Assembly (NCBI GenBank): GCA_030762935.1
Contig: CM060895.1
Coordinates: 29,502,501 to 29,566,500, forward strand
From: Hymenopus coronatus
Taxonomy: Eukaryota > Arthropoda > Insecta > Mantodea > Hymenopodidae
Direction of reading: 5' to 3'
Length of the DNA stretch: 64,000 nt
The stretch's first letter is position 1. Each line of letters starts with the position of its first letter. Below are positions 47,401-59,100 of this stretch, piece after piece. The notes beneath the pieces are model-generated. The model ran no database searches. It was not told where the DNA came from and saw only the letters and a list, made by a program, of their open reading frames with translations. Both the position numbers and the translations under genes were made by a program.

Positions 47401-48340
47401 TTCGGGTTTCATAGTGGCGCATCTATTTATAGTGCGGAGTTATACGCAATATATCGATTCATTCTGCACGTTGGCCTTCGAAATTTAAGTGACTGCCTTA
47501 TATTGAGTGATTCCCTGAGTGCACTTCAGAGCCTTGGTGATCTCTACAACTATCATCCTATCGTGCAGCGTATCCAGGATGCCCTCCACGCTTTATATAC
47601 TTCCGGGGTTAATTTGGAGTGTGCATGGATTCCTAGTCACATTGGCTTGCCGGGGAATGAACTGGCAGATTTTGCAGCAAAGAAGGCAACCAGGGAGCCT
47701 AGTACAAAAATGTCTTGTATAATATCGGAAGACTTTAAGCTTGTTGTGCGCAGGGCGGTACTTTCGTGCTGGCACGAAGAGTGATCAGCTCTCCGCGGAA
47801 ACAAGCTTAGAGTAGTGAAGGACCTTCCAACAAACTGGGTAACTTCCTGTCGTCAATCTCGACGGGAGGAAGTAATTTTGGTTCGTTTGCGTAATGGCCA
47901 CTGCAATTTTACACATACTTTCCTTTCTAAGAGTGATTCTACTCCATTGTGCGCCCTTTGTGATGAAGATTTGTCTGTCCGTCATGTACTGCTAGATTGG
48001 GTTAATCTAGCACATCTCTCTGTAACTGCCGGTCAGTCATGCAGAAGTCCTGGCGGGCGATAGTCGAGCGGCTAACTACCGCTTTAAATTTCGGATTTAT
48101 ATGTTTTTATCCTTGTTTTTGTATTAGTTTGGATTTTTGTTCTGTTTCTCAAATCACCAATCTCTTATTTTTTTTTCTATGATTACTTTTATACATCAAG
48201 TGTGTTATGCACCTGTACCGCTCAGTAATGTAAAATTGTACCGCCCTATTGTGTACTCTAGTTTCCATGACCAATGTAGTGTCGCCCATGTCGCGTCGCC
48301 AGTACCGCTTCCATCGTGAATCTGGCATTATAGGTTGCTC
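44500..48340 (+). mobile_element. I-type LINE with endonuclease, reverse transcriptase and RNase H
   Basis: Near full-length but broken. A probable ORF1 end lies at 44520-44700. ORF2 starts at ATG 44713: MDILQWNLRGI and VVCLQETKL open the APE endonuclease, whose GDFN block near 45100 is lost with a deletion. The linker is 45210-45866. The reverse transcriptase continues over several frames: ATIVPILKAGKN, YSPISLTSCGCKVMERM, FDLEKAYDT, NGVPQGSVLSVTLFAIAINS and FVEDFAIY, where the first catalytic Asp of YVDD is replaced by Glu. RNase H is at 47310-47690 (CIYTDGSKCTVGVGCAI, YSAELYAIY, CLILSDSLSALQSL, WIPSHIGLPGNELAD), with its acidic residues kept. A Cys-His knuckle CALCDEDLSVRHVLLDW follows. RNase H after the reverse transcriptase is typical of the I superfamily. 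Confidence 0.85.
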
Positions 48341-48423
48341 AATGCAGTTGTTTATTTAGCTTTCATTTCGGCGTACATTATCGCGAAGCTAATGAACGGT
48401 AATAACTTATATACTCTGAAGCC

Positions 48424-48715
48424 GGGTCGCCCTCCGTGGTGTAATGGTAGATTCATATACCCAAGGTCGCGGGTTCAAATCCGGCGGAGGACGATGGGTT
48501 TTTTCGGGCGTAAAAATCCTTAGCATTTCTTCCTTCGGAAGGCAAGTATGGCCGTTGGTCCCGTGTCGTAGATTTACGGCACGTAAAAGAATCTCAAGCC
48601 TGATATAGAGGCCTCTGAGCAAAATTAATCGGTCTTTTACGTCCAGTATAGAATGGGAGGCTGTAAACCAGGGCAGTTGCACAGCGTCCATAAATAACAC
48701 TCCATTTACATTTTT
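48424..48715 (+). repeat. SINE family C (tRNA-Gly-like), best copy
   Basis: Head ccctccgtggtgtaatggta with B box gtcgcgggttcaaatccggc, close to tRNA-Gly/Glu. The body includes cttccttcggaaggcaagta, cacgtaaaagaatctcaagc and a 3' T/A-rich tail. The first 70 bases could be folded as a tRNA, but the anticodon arm is poor and the sequence runs straight into the SINE body. Confidence 0.8.
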
Positions 48716-49460
48716 TTTTACTCTGAAGGTAAATTTTAAAATTATTTGTATGTTTTCGGTGCTGCCGAATAAAGGTTAATTATAACACAATGTTTGTGCC
48801 GAAAATAGGAATATGAGGATCTCCCAAGGTATATTTAGGAGAAAAGCCTATTTAGACCTATAGAATGTGTAAAAGCTCAAAAAATCTGACCGAACATGTG
48901 CATTATTTAAAACATGGAACTTAAGGATTTGCTTTGCAGTGCTCCTCAGCATTCTGAACAGTTAACAAATAAAATAATGATACGTTTTCAGCCTATAGGC
49001 GTTTTGGAATGTAACGGTGGGAAACAAATTGTAACTAGAATTTTTGTGGTTCCTTCTAAGCTAATATATACAGGATCATTATTTATATGGTAACCAACTC
49101 GGGCGCTCTCTAATAATGCGCCAGAAAGCCGGGAGTGGCCGTCAAAACTATGCGGGCAGAGGCGGACTAAAATCCTTAACTTATAATAGTTCCTGCAAAT
49201 GTTGACTTTTTGTTCTCAAGCAAGCATAGCATTTCTTAAAAATGTCACTCACTCACTGCAGCCCAGTATCGACTGATTTGAGTATTCACTTGCACATTTA
49301 AATGAAAGGTCAGAGAAAAGCAAAAGTTGTAGTCAATGAAACCTCTTTTTACAGATGGGAAAATCCAGTTGCAATAATGCATATGTTTACCGTGGTCATT
49401 TGCTTTTAATACGTGCACTCGTGTGCGGCGATACATTTTAGTATCAACAGATGCGTAGCA
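48716..49460. other. No feature seen
   Basis: No convincing exon, repeat or RNA recognised. Confidence 0.45.
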
Positions 49461-49469
49461 TTTCTAACA

Positions 49470-49800
49470 AAAGATGGAAATATGCCTGTTTGCTGCGCTA
49501 ATTTGTTTAGCGATTTGGAGACGAACGCTTCAAAGCGGCACCGATTTTATCCCCCCCCCCCCTTTTTCTGTTAACAATGGCCTTCCCGTTGAATGTTTCT
49601 TGTCCAACACTGAATCCGAAGCTTCAAATTTATTGATGACTGCATGTACAGTTTTACTTGCAGGTGTTACAGCGTTTATAAACTTTTCAGCAAATTTCCT
49701 GCGCAGACGACGAGCAGAATTATGCTTAAAGTAAACTTTACAAATAAGCGCGCGTTCCTCCATAGTTTAGTGACGCAACATGTTTACTGACAGAATCACC
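49470..49800 (-). mobile_element. Mariner-type transposase N-terminus (DUF4817-like HTH)
   Basis: The - strand frame 49763-49530 encodes MEERALICKVYFKHNSARRL, FAEKFINAVTPASKTVHAVI and NKFEASDSVLDKKHSTGRP. This matches the helix-turn-helix DNA-binding domain that opens one group of arthropod Tc1/mariner-like transposases. The catalytic domain is absent, and a C-run at about 49548-49562 interrupts the end. Confidence 0.7.
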
Positions 49801-50028
49801 TGATAATGATTGACTGCACGTGCACCTGACTCAGCAACACAGAAATGTCGACAATGCAATTTTTCGAGTAGGAATTGGCATTCTGAGGTCCCGGTAGGTG
49901 GCGCGGGATTGGCGAAGGAGAGAAAGGCTGGATTGTGTTGCCATTTAATATAATTACTCTGTATAGTTGAGAGGTAACTTAAACCAATATTTCCTTAGTT
50001 AACAGTTTGTATACTCAAGTGCATTATC

Positions 50029-50075
50029 TCCCACTCACATGCGGTGCCACAAGTAGTAAAAGCGAGCGATAAATA
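50029..50075 (+). repeat. SINE family A tail scrap
   Basis: cactcacatgcggtgccaca and agtagtaaaagc match the last bases of the SINE at 60701-60925. Confidence 0.5.
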
Positions 50076-50633
50076 GTAACGAAAAAAATTATCTCCCACT
50101 TCCACACAGGATGCGGATTTGGTTATTCTGCCATTACGGTTGTTTTGCAGTTACTGGTCTATTGCAAACTTTTAGGGCTCTATGCCAAGTAAAGCGGATT
50201 TTAAACTAGGATATAATATTTTCAGATCTTAAAATCCGGATCTATTGTTCTATTTTACCTTGAGAGGAAACCTACCCTAAGGTTGCATTTAGTTTCCTGT
50301 TTATATTAATGCATATTATCCTTTTAGCCGTTAAAGTGTCTAAATATAAATTGTTTGCTTAATGAAATCGTCGGTAGGTATTGCAGAAGGGACAGGATGA
50401 TTTTTAAAAAACTCATATAAGTGGACCCTTTAACGCTTCCTGACACATTGAACTTAGCTGCAAATGGAATGAATGAAAAGAAGCCTCAACCAACGCACTT
50501 AGCCACAACTATTACACATTACGTATATACTATTACAAAAAAAATTGGTTATATATATTGGAGTATATTCGTAATTGACGTTTATAATTATAAGTTTTAT
50601 AAAATGCTATCTTATGCTTAAAACAGTACTTAC

Positions 50634-50744
50634 ATGGTTTTATCTCGAGGAAATCGAAAGTAAAAGATGGTATTACTTCGCCATGTATATTTGTGACAAT
50701 TAAATAACCGGAGGCACCTTCCCGTTCTGTAAGGTTACCATTGT
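50634..50744 (-). CDS. Internal exon of an unidentified gene
   Basis: A 111-base exon with strong splice signals on the - strand: acceptor ctttttctggttttag ending at 50745, donor CCAT|gtaagt at 50634/50633. The single open frame gives NGNLTEREGASGYLIVTNIH then GEVIPSFTFDFLEIKP. It starts with two bases of a split codon and ends with one, and its length is a multiple of three, so it could be skipped without a frame change. The composition and beta-strand-like pattern look like real protein. I do not recognise the family and found no partner exon in the window. Confidence 0.6.
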
Positions 50745-50925
50745 CTAAAACCAGAAAAAGTAAACTTATACAACTATTTCACCATATTATCTACATAGCT
50801 GTTACCAATACTCCAAAGCACTGCACAAGGATCGCAGGTGCTCCTTGGCACCACATTTTTGGCCGAGTTTCCAGTGTTGGTAGTGAAGGATGTTTGAAGT
50901 CAATCAATCTGGTGTTTTCTTAAAT

Positions 50926-51300
50926 TCAACTCGTTGGCAACTCTGACACAGTCTCATATGTTCTTTGTTGTTCATCTTGTTCTATGGCAATTTGGTGTGT
51001 TTTCTGATTGAAAGGTGTAAGGATTGGTGTTTGCTGAAATGTTTTATGAATTGTATTAGCGGGAAACAGTAATTGAAGTACTGGGAAAGGATATTTAATG
51101 CTTTGAAATAGTGTGGTGCTTTCTGCTTGTATTCGCCAGAAGGAGCACAAAGGTATTTGCAACACATTCGCGAAATTGTATGGATTGGAGTACACTGGAA
51201 AGAAGTATACAGTTGGAGCAGTATGAAATACAGTTATGATGTTCTTCTGTGTAATATAGAGATATTGATATACTGTTAGTGAGACAAAAGGCAATGTCTT
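50926..51300 (-). other. Open but unassigned stretch
   Basis: A 122-codon frame on the - strand opens MPFVSLTVYQYLYITQKN. Two other frames on the same strand are also open for 60 codons or more, so openness is weak evidence. No motif was seen. It could be an exon of the gene containing 50634-50744, or chance. Confidence 0.2.
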
Positions 51301-54300
51301 AGAAATGCATAATTTGAAACAAAGTGTGCGGCAAGTTGTGTAGTGTTCACAGCACTACCGATTATTTATTCTCTATGGTAGAAATGTGGGTAGCGTTATT
51401 TGACCTGCCGTAAAATGCTTGGTTCCTCTTAATTGTAAGAGAAAAAAAGTCGCTAGGTTAAGCTTCGCGACTTAGGGTCCTGAATCCTACGTATCCAAAA
51501 TAAGAGTATGGAATTTTATGACTAACATGGGTTTCATGGTAAAAGTTAACTTTAACTGCAAAGCGGATTTCAGAGACCCCCCCCCAGCCTAAAATAACCT
51601 AATTTGAATTTCTGTTTCTGAAATAAAAGTTCATGTTTTCGAAACACCATTTTAACCCAGATTTCGACCCGGTTCTTATGCACCCACTTAACCTAGCATT
51701 GTGCCCTAAAATCAGAACTGAAGGACCCCGTTGTTCGTTGTGTCTTGCTGCTGCCTCATGGCCTCTGCTTCATATTTGTTTTTGCAGGCACTTGGCAGCC
51801 CATGATAGTTCTTTTTGACACACCCAATTCTCGAGCCAAGAAAGGCTATTGAGGATGAATGAACAAAATGGTAGCCAAGAGCTGAAAAATCTCCACAACA
51901 TTTAAATTAATCTATTCCACGGTCTTAAAAAAAATCACATTTCACATTTTTCTTCTTGGCACATTTCTCATACATTGTTCCACACTGAAATGGATAAACT
52001 TTCCTATATTAGGAATTTATCCATTTAAGCTCAATTCATGCCCAGAAACTTGGCACACAATTGTATCCATCAAGATGCTGTGTTTATTTAATAGATCAAC
52101 AATTTGCTCTAAGGAAAACTCCATAACCAAACATAACTGAGCTCATATTGACTTTCAATTGCGCCTGGCAACATGACACATGACTCATTTCTTTAACTTT
52201 TCGCACATTGGCTCATACCACTGGGTGCCACATTTAACCAATGAGATGATTCTTTGAAACTGTGGGCTTACCTCGTAAGATACAAAAATGTTCTAAGTCT
52301 GAAATTATAATACTTCAAACATCATTTCCTCAAAAAGCAAGCACTTCCAAAACATCTAAATAGGACAGTGGCTCAAATTTAATGGCAAGCAAAAAAATTT
52401 GAAGAATGTAAAGTTTTACCGTTTCACACAGTTGACATGACTTGTACACTTGTTATGGAATCTGGCGCAGAGTATATTCATTGTAATCCTGTAGTTACAG
52501 GGTGTGCTAAACAAGATGTTGCCTGAAGGAGTCGTGTTATTCACCCACCCTTTTTGGCAAACTCATTTATACATGGCAAACTAGTGCCATGTTGAGGCTA
52601 ACATAATCATTAAATTTGCCAATGAAAATGTTTCCTTGTGCTGCGGTTCATTGGATTTGCTCTTCACAGATCCTATGATTATGTTCTGCCATCACTCTGT
52701 GGTAGTTTCCAAGATTACTCCACTCCTCTCTGAAAAATACTGTTTGCTATGATTTGCAGCCTAGGGTCTTCAAACCCTTGCCTACACTTTTCACCAAGGG
52801 CCTTTCAGTTCCTTGGCTATGCTTTGCAGCTTAGGGCCTGCCAATGTTGGCAACTCCTGAACAGCAGAAATAATATTCCCATGATGCCTCTGATGGGATT
52901 TATGTGATGTGTGCAGTGTATGAGGAACAAAGTGAAAATGTATGTAATAAATGCAATAAAATTGCTTTAGTTATAAATATTTTTGCCTCGGAAAGTTTTA
53001 ATGCTGTACTTTCAGAAATAAATGAATATTAAATGGGATCTGTTCCCCTCCCTATAACACAATTGCATCTTGCTGCTTTTGAATCATTTTTCTAATTTTA
53101 CCGTAACACATCTCTTGTATATTGCAAATCTGTCTGAGGGGCTTAAATACTTACCCTGACATTTTCAGTTTCAGTAATTTTTTTAGAAATGGAGAAGAAA
53201 AAAATGGTTAATGCATACTATTTGTGAGACAGATTGTCAGTATACTTGCATACATACTATAGTTTTGCAAGGCATTAATTTATTTCAAGATTAAACCATT
53301 TTTTTCTAGAAAAATGCATTTAAAATTTGTAAATATCTGATTTGAATTTTATCAGTAACGAATGATAATGTATAATATCTATTGAAATAATAGTATAAAA
53401 GGTATTATATACAGTTTACATATTTTAAATATTTGCAGTTAATTATTTATTGCATTTAACAATGTTTCACTTTTAGCTATATTTTCATGTTTTATGTGTT
53501 CCTTAATGTTTGTAACAATATTATAATGTTTATTGTATTGTATTTACTAGTATGTAGGATTTATTTTAATATAAGTTATTACTTCATTATAAATAAAACA
53601 AAAGTTTTGATTTTATATTAAGAATTGCATTTAAAGCATTACTGTAGTAAACATTGTACAGAATACTCTGTTATCTGCAGCAACAGAGGTTAGAAATTTT
53701 ACCAATCATAATAGCAAAAAAGAATATTTTAAAACCATTTGAATATATTCAAGCTTCCCTTGCCACCTTTAAATGATGCTAATTCAACCAGTACACTTCA
53801 TATTGAATTTTGACTGACGTTGTATGATTTAATTTATAAATTATTGAATTTTATGTATGGAGAATGCACTAATATCAAAACTTAATTTTTTGTGAAAAGT
53901 GAAAATGTTGGGTTTGCATCTAAGTGTCTCTAATAGGTTTTTAAAATATCCTTTCCATATACTGCTTTAGTTGGAAATAATTAATGAAGTACTTCTCAGC
54001 CAAATTTCTTACTGATTTGAAGACTGTATGAGCCAGTGATGCACTAGTATGAATCACCTAGCAAACAAGTGATATGTTAAACCTCTCTGCTCGTTTAATT
54101 GGGCTGATCCTCCATTGTAAAATAAGGCAGGCTATTTGAAAGAAATACTTATAACTTTTTCATATATCTGAAGTAATCTCTGCATTTACTTTGGGATAAA
54201 GCTTCAAGCTCTGTAGGAATTCTAAAGTTTTTTCATGTTTACCTTGAAATAGCTCATATCATTATCACATTCACTTTATGCATTTTTTGTGTTACCTGAT

Positions 54301-54395
54301 AATTCAAGAGAACCAATTGCTTGCATTATGCAAGGGACACCTGTATATGTAAATTATTGTTTATTTTAGTAGTAGTAGTACTTGGCAGTTTACTA
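51301..54395. other. Long stretch without a recognised gene or repeat
   Basis: About 3 kb of AT-rich DNA, probably intron or intergenic. Short frames only. The 52740-52830 part has two similar phrases (ctatgatttgcagcctaggg and ctatgctttgcagcttaggg), a small local duplication. Confidence 0.5.
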
Positions 54396-54399
54396 GAAT

Positions 54400-54525
54400 A
54401 CTAGTTCCAACCGACGAGATTTCTTCAGAAATAGTTCCATAACAACTATCACCCTCTGCCAATTGAACCTGCAATTTTAGATTTTAGAGGCTACCACGAC
54501 AACCACTACACCATGGAGGGCATAC
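54400..54525 (-). repeat. SINE family C fragment
   Basis: The - strand head ccctccatggtgtagtggtt and a B-box-like gcaggttcaattggc mark a diverged copy. Confidence 0.55.
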
Positions 54526-54539
54526 AATTCAGGGTTTAA

Positions 54540-54640
54540 GGTCCTCAAAACAAATTTCTGGTGAAATTTCATAATGAATTTTTGGGTGAAATACAAAACG
54601 TCCTATACTTACAGTTATATACATGGTAGAAAAAGGAAAA
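54540..54640 (+). repeat. Family P 3' end scrap
   Basis: aaatttctggtgaaatttca and gaatttttgggtgaaataca correspond to the last 100 bases of the family; the palindrome is degraded (tatacttacagttatataca). Confidence 0.55.
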
Positions 54641-54689
54641 GGTTGGTAGGGTAAGTTTCTAAGGCAAAGGTTTAGAATTCAGGAGCCAG

Positions 54690-55300
54690 GAGGAGCAGGA
54701 ACTAGTCGCCCGAGTGTACTCAGGCGGGGGCAAATCATCAGGGTACCTATCCACTTTTCTCGCGGATTTACCCATGTGATATAAACGATGTAGTCATGTG
54801 CAAGCGTTTATGTCTGTGTCAAAGTAATGTGGGCAGGGTGTTTCCCTTTGTGCAGCCGGCGCGGGCTGGCTTACCTACCAGAGTGGTCAACCACCCAGAG
54901 AGGGACCAGGCCTGTTGCTGCTTAACTTGGCCAGCCGCTTGCGGGCTGTCAAGGAAAGCAGTGCCAGCTAGCGGGGAGAACTGAAAGGATGTAGGTACGG
55001 GGTGGGGGGAAAGCCAGTGTTGCAGGATCTGTTCGGAGAACAACTGGATGGTCACCCATCCGAGTTGTGACCGGGCCCGATGCTGCTTAACTTGGCGGGT
55101 AATACTATAAAGAAGGGAGAGGCAGCCGAAAATACCATCCCAAGGCGTCCTTGGGAAGGCAGTAGCTTACGCGTCTCCTATGCAGTGCGGGGTCGTAAAG
55201 ACAGAGAGTGTTCACCTGAGGATTTGTGTGAGGAGCAAGTTTAGTGTATCCCTTACATAGTGGACGTTGTGCGAGAAAGAGCTCGCACAATATACACTAA
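54690..55300 (-). repeat. 5S-rRNA-related double element
   Basis: On the - strand, 55112-55045 reads gccaagttaagcagcatcgg, gcccggtcac and ggatgggtgacc. These are the internal-control region and loop-E side of animal 5S rRNA, in the right order. A second, more diverged unit, 54945-54870, repeats gccaagttaagcagcaacag and ctctgggtggttgacc. The 5' third of 5S rRNA is replaced by unrelated GC-rich sequence (about 55115-55250), as in 5S-derived SINEs. GC content stands out strongly from the surroundings. It cannot be a functional 5S gene. Confidence 0.65.
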
Positions 55301-55444
55301 ACTTTGAGTCAATATTTTCTGATAGCAATAAATAATTTTGACAGTTATTAGGGAACTAAAATGTGTATAGATATAATTATGTGGGTGTGTATGGAGAGCT
55401 AAGAGCCTGGCTCGCACACTCAAGTGTATATTAGCTTAATACAA

Positions 55445-56097
55445 ATAAATAAAAACCAAGTACCAAACTTGGTAATTAAGTTCAGAAAGTGGTTCCAGAA
55501 AACCCCACACATCAAACTACATTTTACAAATAAATTCTTTTGTTCTCAAAAAGTCCTCTAATGATTTTGATTAAAGTACTTTGTTTTTAAAGTGTTTACG
55601 AGATAATCAAGGAAATGTATATCTTCAATTTTCTTAGGATAATGTATCAAGTCCTCTTCATTTGAAAGCAATTTTGTATAATTTATATAACTCGTAAACG
55701 GTACAAAAACACAAACAAAAAATTTTTGACATTTTTAATATATACTATTTTCCTCTCCCCCTTTTTTCCTTGGATTCAACCATTTGAGAGATATCTGTTG
55801 TTATTGGTTTGAATTTTTCAATGCTTATAAACTGTTACCGTTATACAGTTGCTTTTCACAATATCGTGGAAAGAGAGTAAAATTTAATGACCTACATATT
55901 AAACATCTGGCTATTGATTTGGTTATGTCTAACCCATTTGTACCTACAATGAAATTTGTATCGCACTATCTCTACAGAGTTATTTTGATTATATGAAAGA
56001 GAGAAAATTATGCTCTCCTAAGAATAGAGTGTTGAAATTATATCACATTAAACTATAATGGCTGGAGAAATTAATGTGAATGTAACACATCAGATTT
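55445..56097 (-). repeat. Family P repeat, 5' two-thirds
   Basis: Runs in reverse from aaccaagtaccaaacttggt, through atgattttgattaaagtact and tatatcttcaattttct, to the family 5' end gtaacacatcagattttaat. It ends 27 bases before an exon (56124). Confidence 0.7.
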
Positions 56098-56123
56098 TAA
56101 TTTGCCACCCATTTTTCTTATAG

Positions 56124-56332
56124 GAAGTGGTAAATAAAAGAAAAATGCAGTTTGCACAAGGAATCTCAAATACAGAAACTGCACGGCCATCAGTGTTTGG
56201 GCAATTTATACCTCTTGCACAGACTATCCCGCCTGCAATGGTGAACAATGATGCATCAGCAACATGGCTCCAAGTACCTCCATCACAAATGTCATGGGGT
56301 GTACCTATGGCTAGTCAGCCAGCAATTGTGAG
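56124..56332 (+). CDS. Internal exon of an unidentified gene
   Basis: A 209-base exon with consensus splice sites: acceptor cccatttttcttatag ending at 56123, donor GTGAG|gtaaga at 56332/56333. It is open through EVVNKRKMQFAQGISNTETA, FGQFIPLAQTIPPAMVNN and PPSQMSWGVPMASQPAIV, and leaves two bases of a codon. Rich in Pro, Gln, Met and Ala with a basic start, as in disordered parts of nuclear or RNA-binding proteins. The family is unknown to me, and no neighbouring exon of the same gene was found. Confidence 0.65.
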
Positions 56333-56573
56333 GTAAGAGACTGCTTCTAATGCTTAGAAAAATATAGTTATGAATTTTATTGCAATCCATAATCAGTGTT
56401 TTTCTCAGATATGTCACAACTGTTTAAAAGCTTCTTTTATTATACATTCCAAAATGTTTTATATATATTGAGGAAAACTATGCCAGTATTAGAATATGTG
56501 AAACAATACCAACTAATTTCAAAACACCATCCTAAAACAATGAGTTAATATCAGATTCCCAAAGTGTTTATAC

Positions 56574-57765
56574 TAGGGCTGTCTCATAAGTACCTGACCT
56601 AATAAAGAAAACACAAAAATTTGGGGGAAAACATCTTTATTTCTCTACATAGTCTCCTTTCCGTTCGATACACTTTTCCCAGAGATGTTCAATACCTTTG
56701 ATACCCTGTTTATAGGAAGAACTATCGAGGTCTGCAAAATAGCCATCAACTGCAGACTCCACCTCTTCATTGTTGGCAAATTTTCTACCACCAAGCCATT
56801 TCTTCAAGTTTGCAAGCAGAAAATAATAAGAGGGGGCTAAATCTGGCAAATATGGTGCATGAGGAAGCAATTCAAACTTTAACTCATTGATTTTGGCTAT
56901 GGTGATAATTGACGTGTGAACTGGTGCATTGTCTTGAGGAAACAAAACTTTCTTTTTCACTAAATGTGGCCGTTTTTCTTATTTCATCACTCAAACACTG
57001 TAACAAGTTTGCATGATATTCACCATTGATTGCTTTTCTGTTATTTTGAGATAATCAAAAATTATCCTGCGTGTGTCCTAGAAAACTGATGTCATGACCT
57101 TGCCTGCAGATTGAACTGTTGTCTCCTTCTTTGGAGCTGATTCTCTCCTTCCAATCTACTGTTTTGATTGTCTGTTTGTTTCAGGTGTAAAGTGATGGTT
57201 TCATTCATTGTTATGAATCAACACAAAAACTCAGCTTAATTGCAGCGAAACACTCAACTGGAACATCCCCACGACACTGTTTTTGTTCTGTTGTGAGCAA
57301 ACGTGCCACTCACCTTGTACACAAATTTCTCATATCCAAGTTTTCATTCAGGATGCGATGTACAAAACTTTTTGAAATGCCTGTAATGTCTGCTATTTTA
57401 TGCTCTTTGTCAGTGGTCATCCTATACCATTTTGCGGATTTTCTTTACAATTTCTGGACTGGCAACATTATTTGGTCGACCACTGCAATGTTTGTCTTGG
57501 CAGCTTGTACGGCTGCACTTAAACTATGCCACCCAATATTTCACTGTTGTAGATGAAGGAGCAGACTCCCTCAAAGTAGAATCTAGCTCAGCTATAATAT
57601 TAGTGGGACTAAGATCTTTCAAATGAAAGTATTGTATCACATAACAATGACCAGTTTACAAATTAGCTGAGAGCATTCACTAATTATGGCTGTCAAACAA
57701 ATGCTAAACAATGTAAAATCGTCAAACCTCAAACTTAAGCTATCTAAGGTTGGTACTTTTTACCA
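56574..57765 (-). mobile_element. Mariner transposon remnant
   Basis: The - strand frame 56960-56637 encodes VLFPQDNAPVHTS (second catalytic Asp), PHAPYLPDLAPSYYFLLANL (third catalytic position) and KKWLGGRKFANNEEVES, all typical of mariner. In the family the residue after SPDLAPS is Asp; here it is Tyr, so this copy is catalytically dead. The N-terminal half (57000-57650) is broken. The left end agggctgtctcataagtacc fits a terminal inverted repeat; a diverged match (aggttggtacttttta) lies near 57740. Confidence 0.8.
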
Positions 57766-58077
57766 TTGTTGTTGGAAACACAGCCACTATCTATATGCCA
57801 GGTCGGGTACTTCTGGGACAGCAACTGTATCTAGGTAACAAGAGGATGAAGACTGTTGAGTTTTTTATTAAAATATGGCTTCAAGTTTTAGAACCAAAAA
57901 CTTGTGATGGGGTGCATCAACCTAAGTTCTACTTAGTGAATTTCTATTAAAGTCAATGCTTTGTTTTTTCTATTCAAGAGTAACCTCCTACTTATAGATT
58001 TTACCCCTTTTGTTATTGCTGAAGTAAATAATCACAGAGTAAATGTTGAGGAGCAATATCAAGTGGAATGTAAATTA

Positions 58078-58235
58078 TTACTTTCTCTATCACATATATA
58101 CAATGTACATAGTGGAAAGAGAAAGTATTGTATTCCACCCAAAAATTTGATACTGAGGTTTCACCAGAAATACATATTTTAGGGCCCTCTAAATCCAAAT
58201 AAATCATTTGTAACAAAAGGTCTGTTTTTTTTTTT
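58078..58235 (-). repeat. Family P 3' end with palindrome
   Basis: The palindrome actttctctatcacatatat ... gagaaagta (58080-58127) is followed by attgtattccacccaaaaat. The copy is split; the rest resumes at 58520. Confidence 0.7.
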
Positions 58236-58384
58236 TTTTTTTTTCTTTCTTTCCTATTTGTATAACCCCTTTTAACTACTATGGTCATATCAGGGACTTT
58301 TCATTTGTATCAGGGACTTTTCACTTGTGAAGCAAATCTATATTTATTGGGTGTTATTGACTTTAGGTTAGTCATTTTGTATTA

Positions 58385-58530
58385 TTAATCATATGCACAT
58401 TCACTCTCACATTCATACTTCCAGACTCTGCCAGGGATAGGGAATAATTCTGGTTAAAGAAAAATTTTCACCTCAGCTGGAAATGAACTTGGGACCTTGC
58501 CTGCCACTAGACCACAGAGGCATCCCATTC
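58385..58530 (-). repeat. tRNA-headed SINE fragment
   Basis: The - strand head gcctctgtggtctagtggca with a B-box-like ggtcccaagttcatttcc interrupts the family P copy. Confidence 0.55.
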
Positions 58531-59100
58531 AAAATTTTTGATTTTCTCAAAAAGGATCTAACGAATTGGTTAAAATACCATATGATTAATATATTTTTAT
58601 GACAGACAAAATTTAAATTTTGAATTTTCTGGGAATAGCCTCTGAAGACCTCTTCATTCTGGGTGAGTCTTGTATAACTTCTGTATAACTGGTAAATCAT
58701 AAGAGAGAAACAAAAGCTTACTGCACAAAAAATGTAGATCTTACACACACACACAATTAAAGTCATAAGCATTTTTTGAGGAATTAACTGTTTCCGAGAT
58801 ATTCCATATTTTTTATTTCAGTTTTAAGTTAAACTTTTCTCATGGGGGAAGATATCTTTCTTTTTATCTCTTTTGTTTCCTTCTAGTAAGCAAAGAATAC
58901 CAATTGTTTCATATAGCAACCAGCTTTTAAAAGATTTGACAATTGCTTTAGCCTAGTGCCTTCCCTATTTGCCTTCTACTGACAAAGAAGCAAGCATTAA
59001 AACTATTTCTGCTAATATTTATCTTGATTAGCAGTGTAGATAAAAGAATAAACTTTTGTAAGAAATATTTGTTTGTGGAACAGCTACAGAAAGTCATTTT
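58531..59100 (-). repeat. Family P, remainder of the split copy
   Basis: Contains tttgattttctcaaaaagga, ttctgggaatagcctctgaa and agcaaccagcttttaaaaga in the reverse order expected. Confidence 0.7.

Noticed and set aside
48424..48497. Possible functional tRNA-Gly gene
   Set aside because: A and B boxes are good, but the anticodon arm pairs poorly and the sequence continues into a SINE body shared with the copy at 4485-4615.
55045..55112. Functional 5S rRNA gene
   Set aside because: The 5' third of 5S rRNA is missing and replaced by unrelated sequence, and the pairing of the outer helix is absent.
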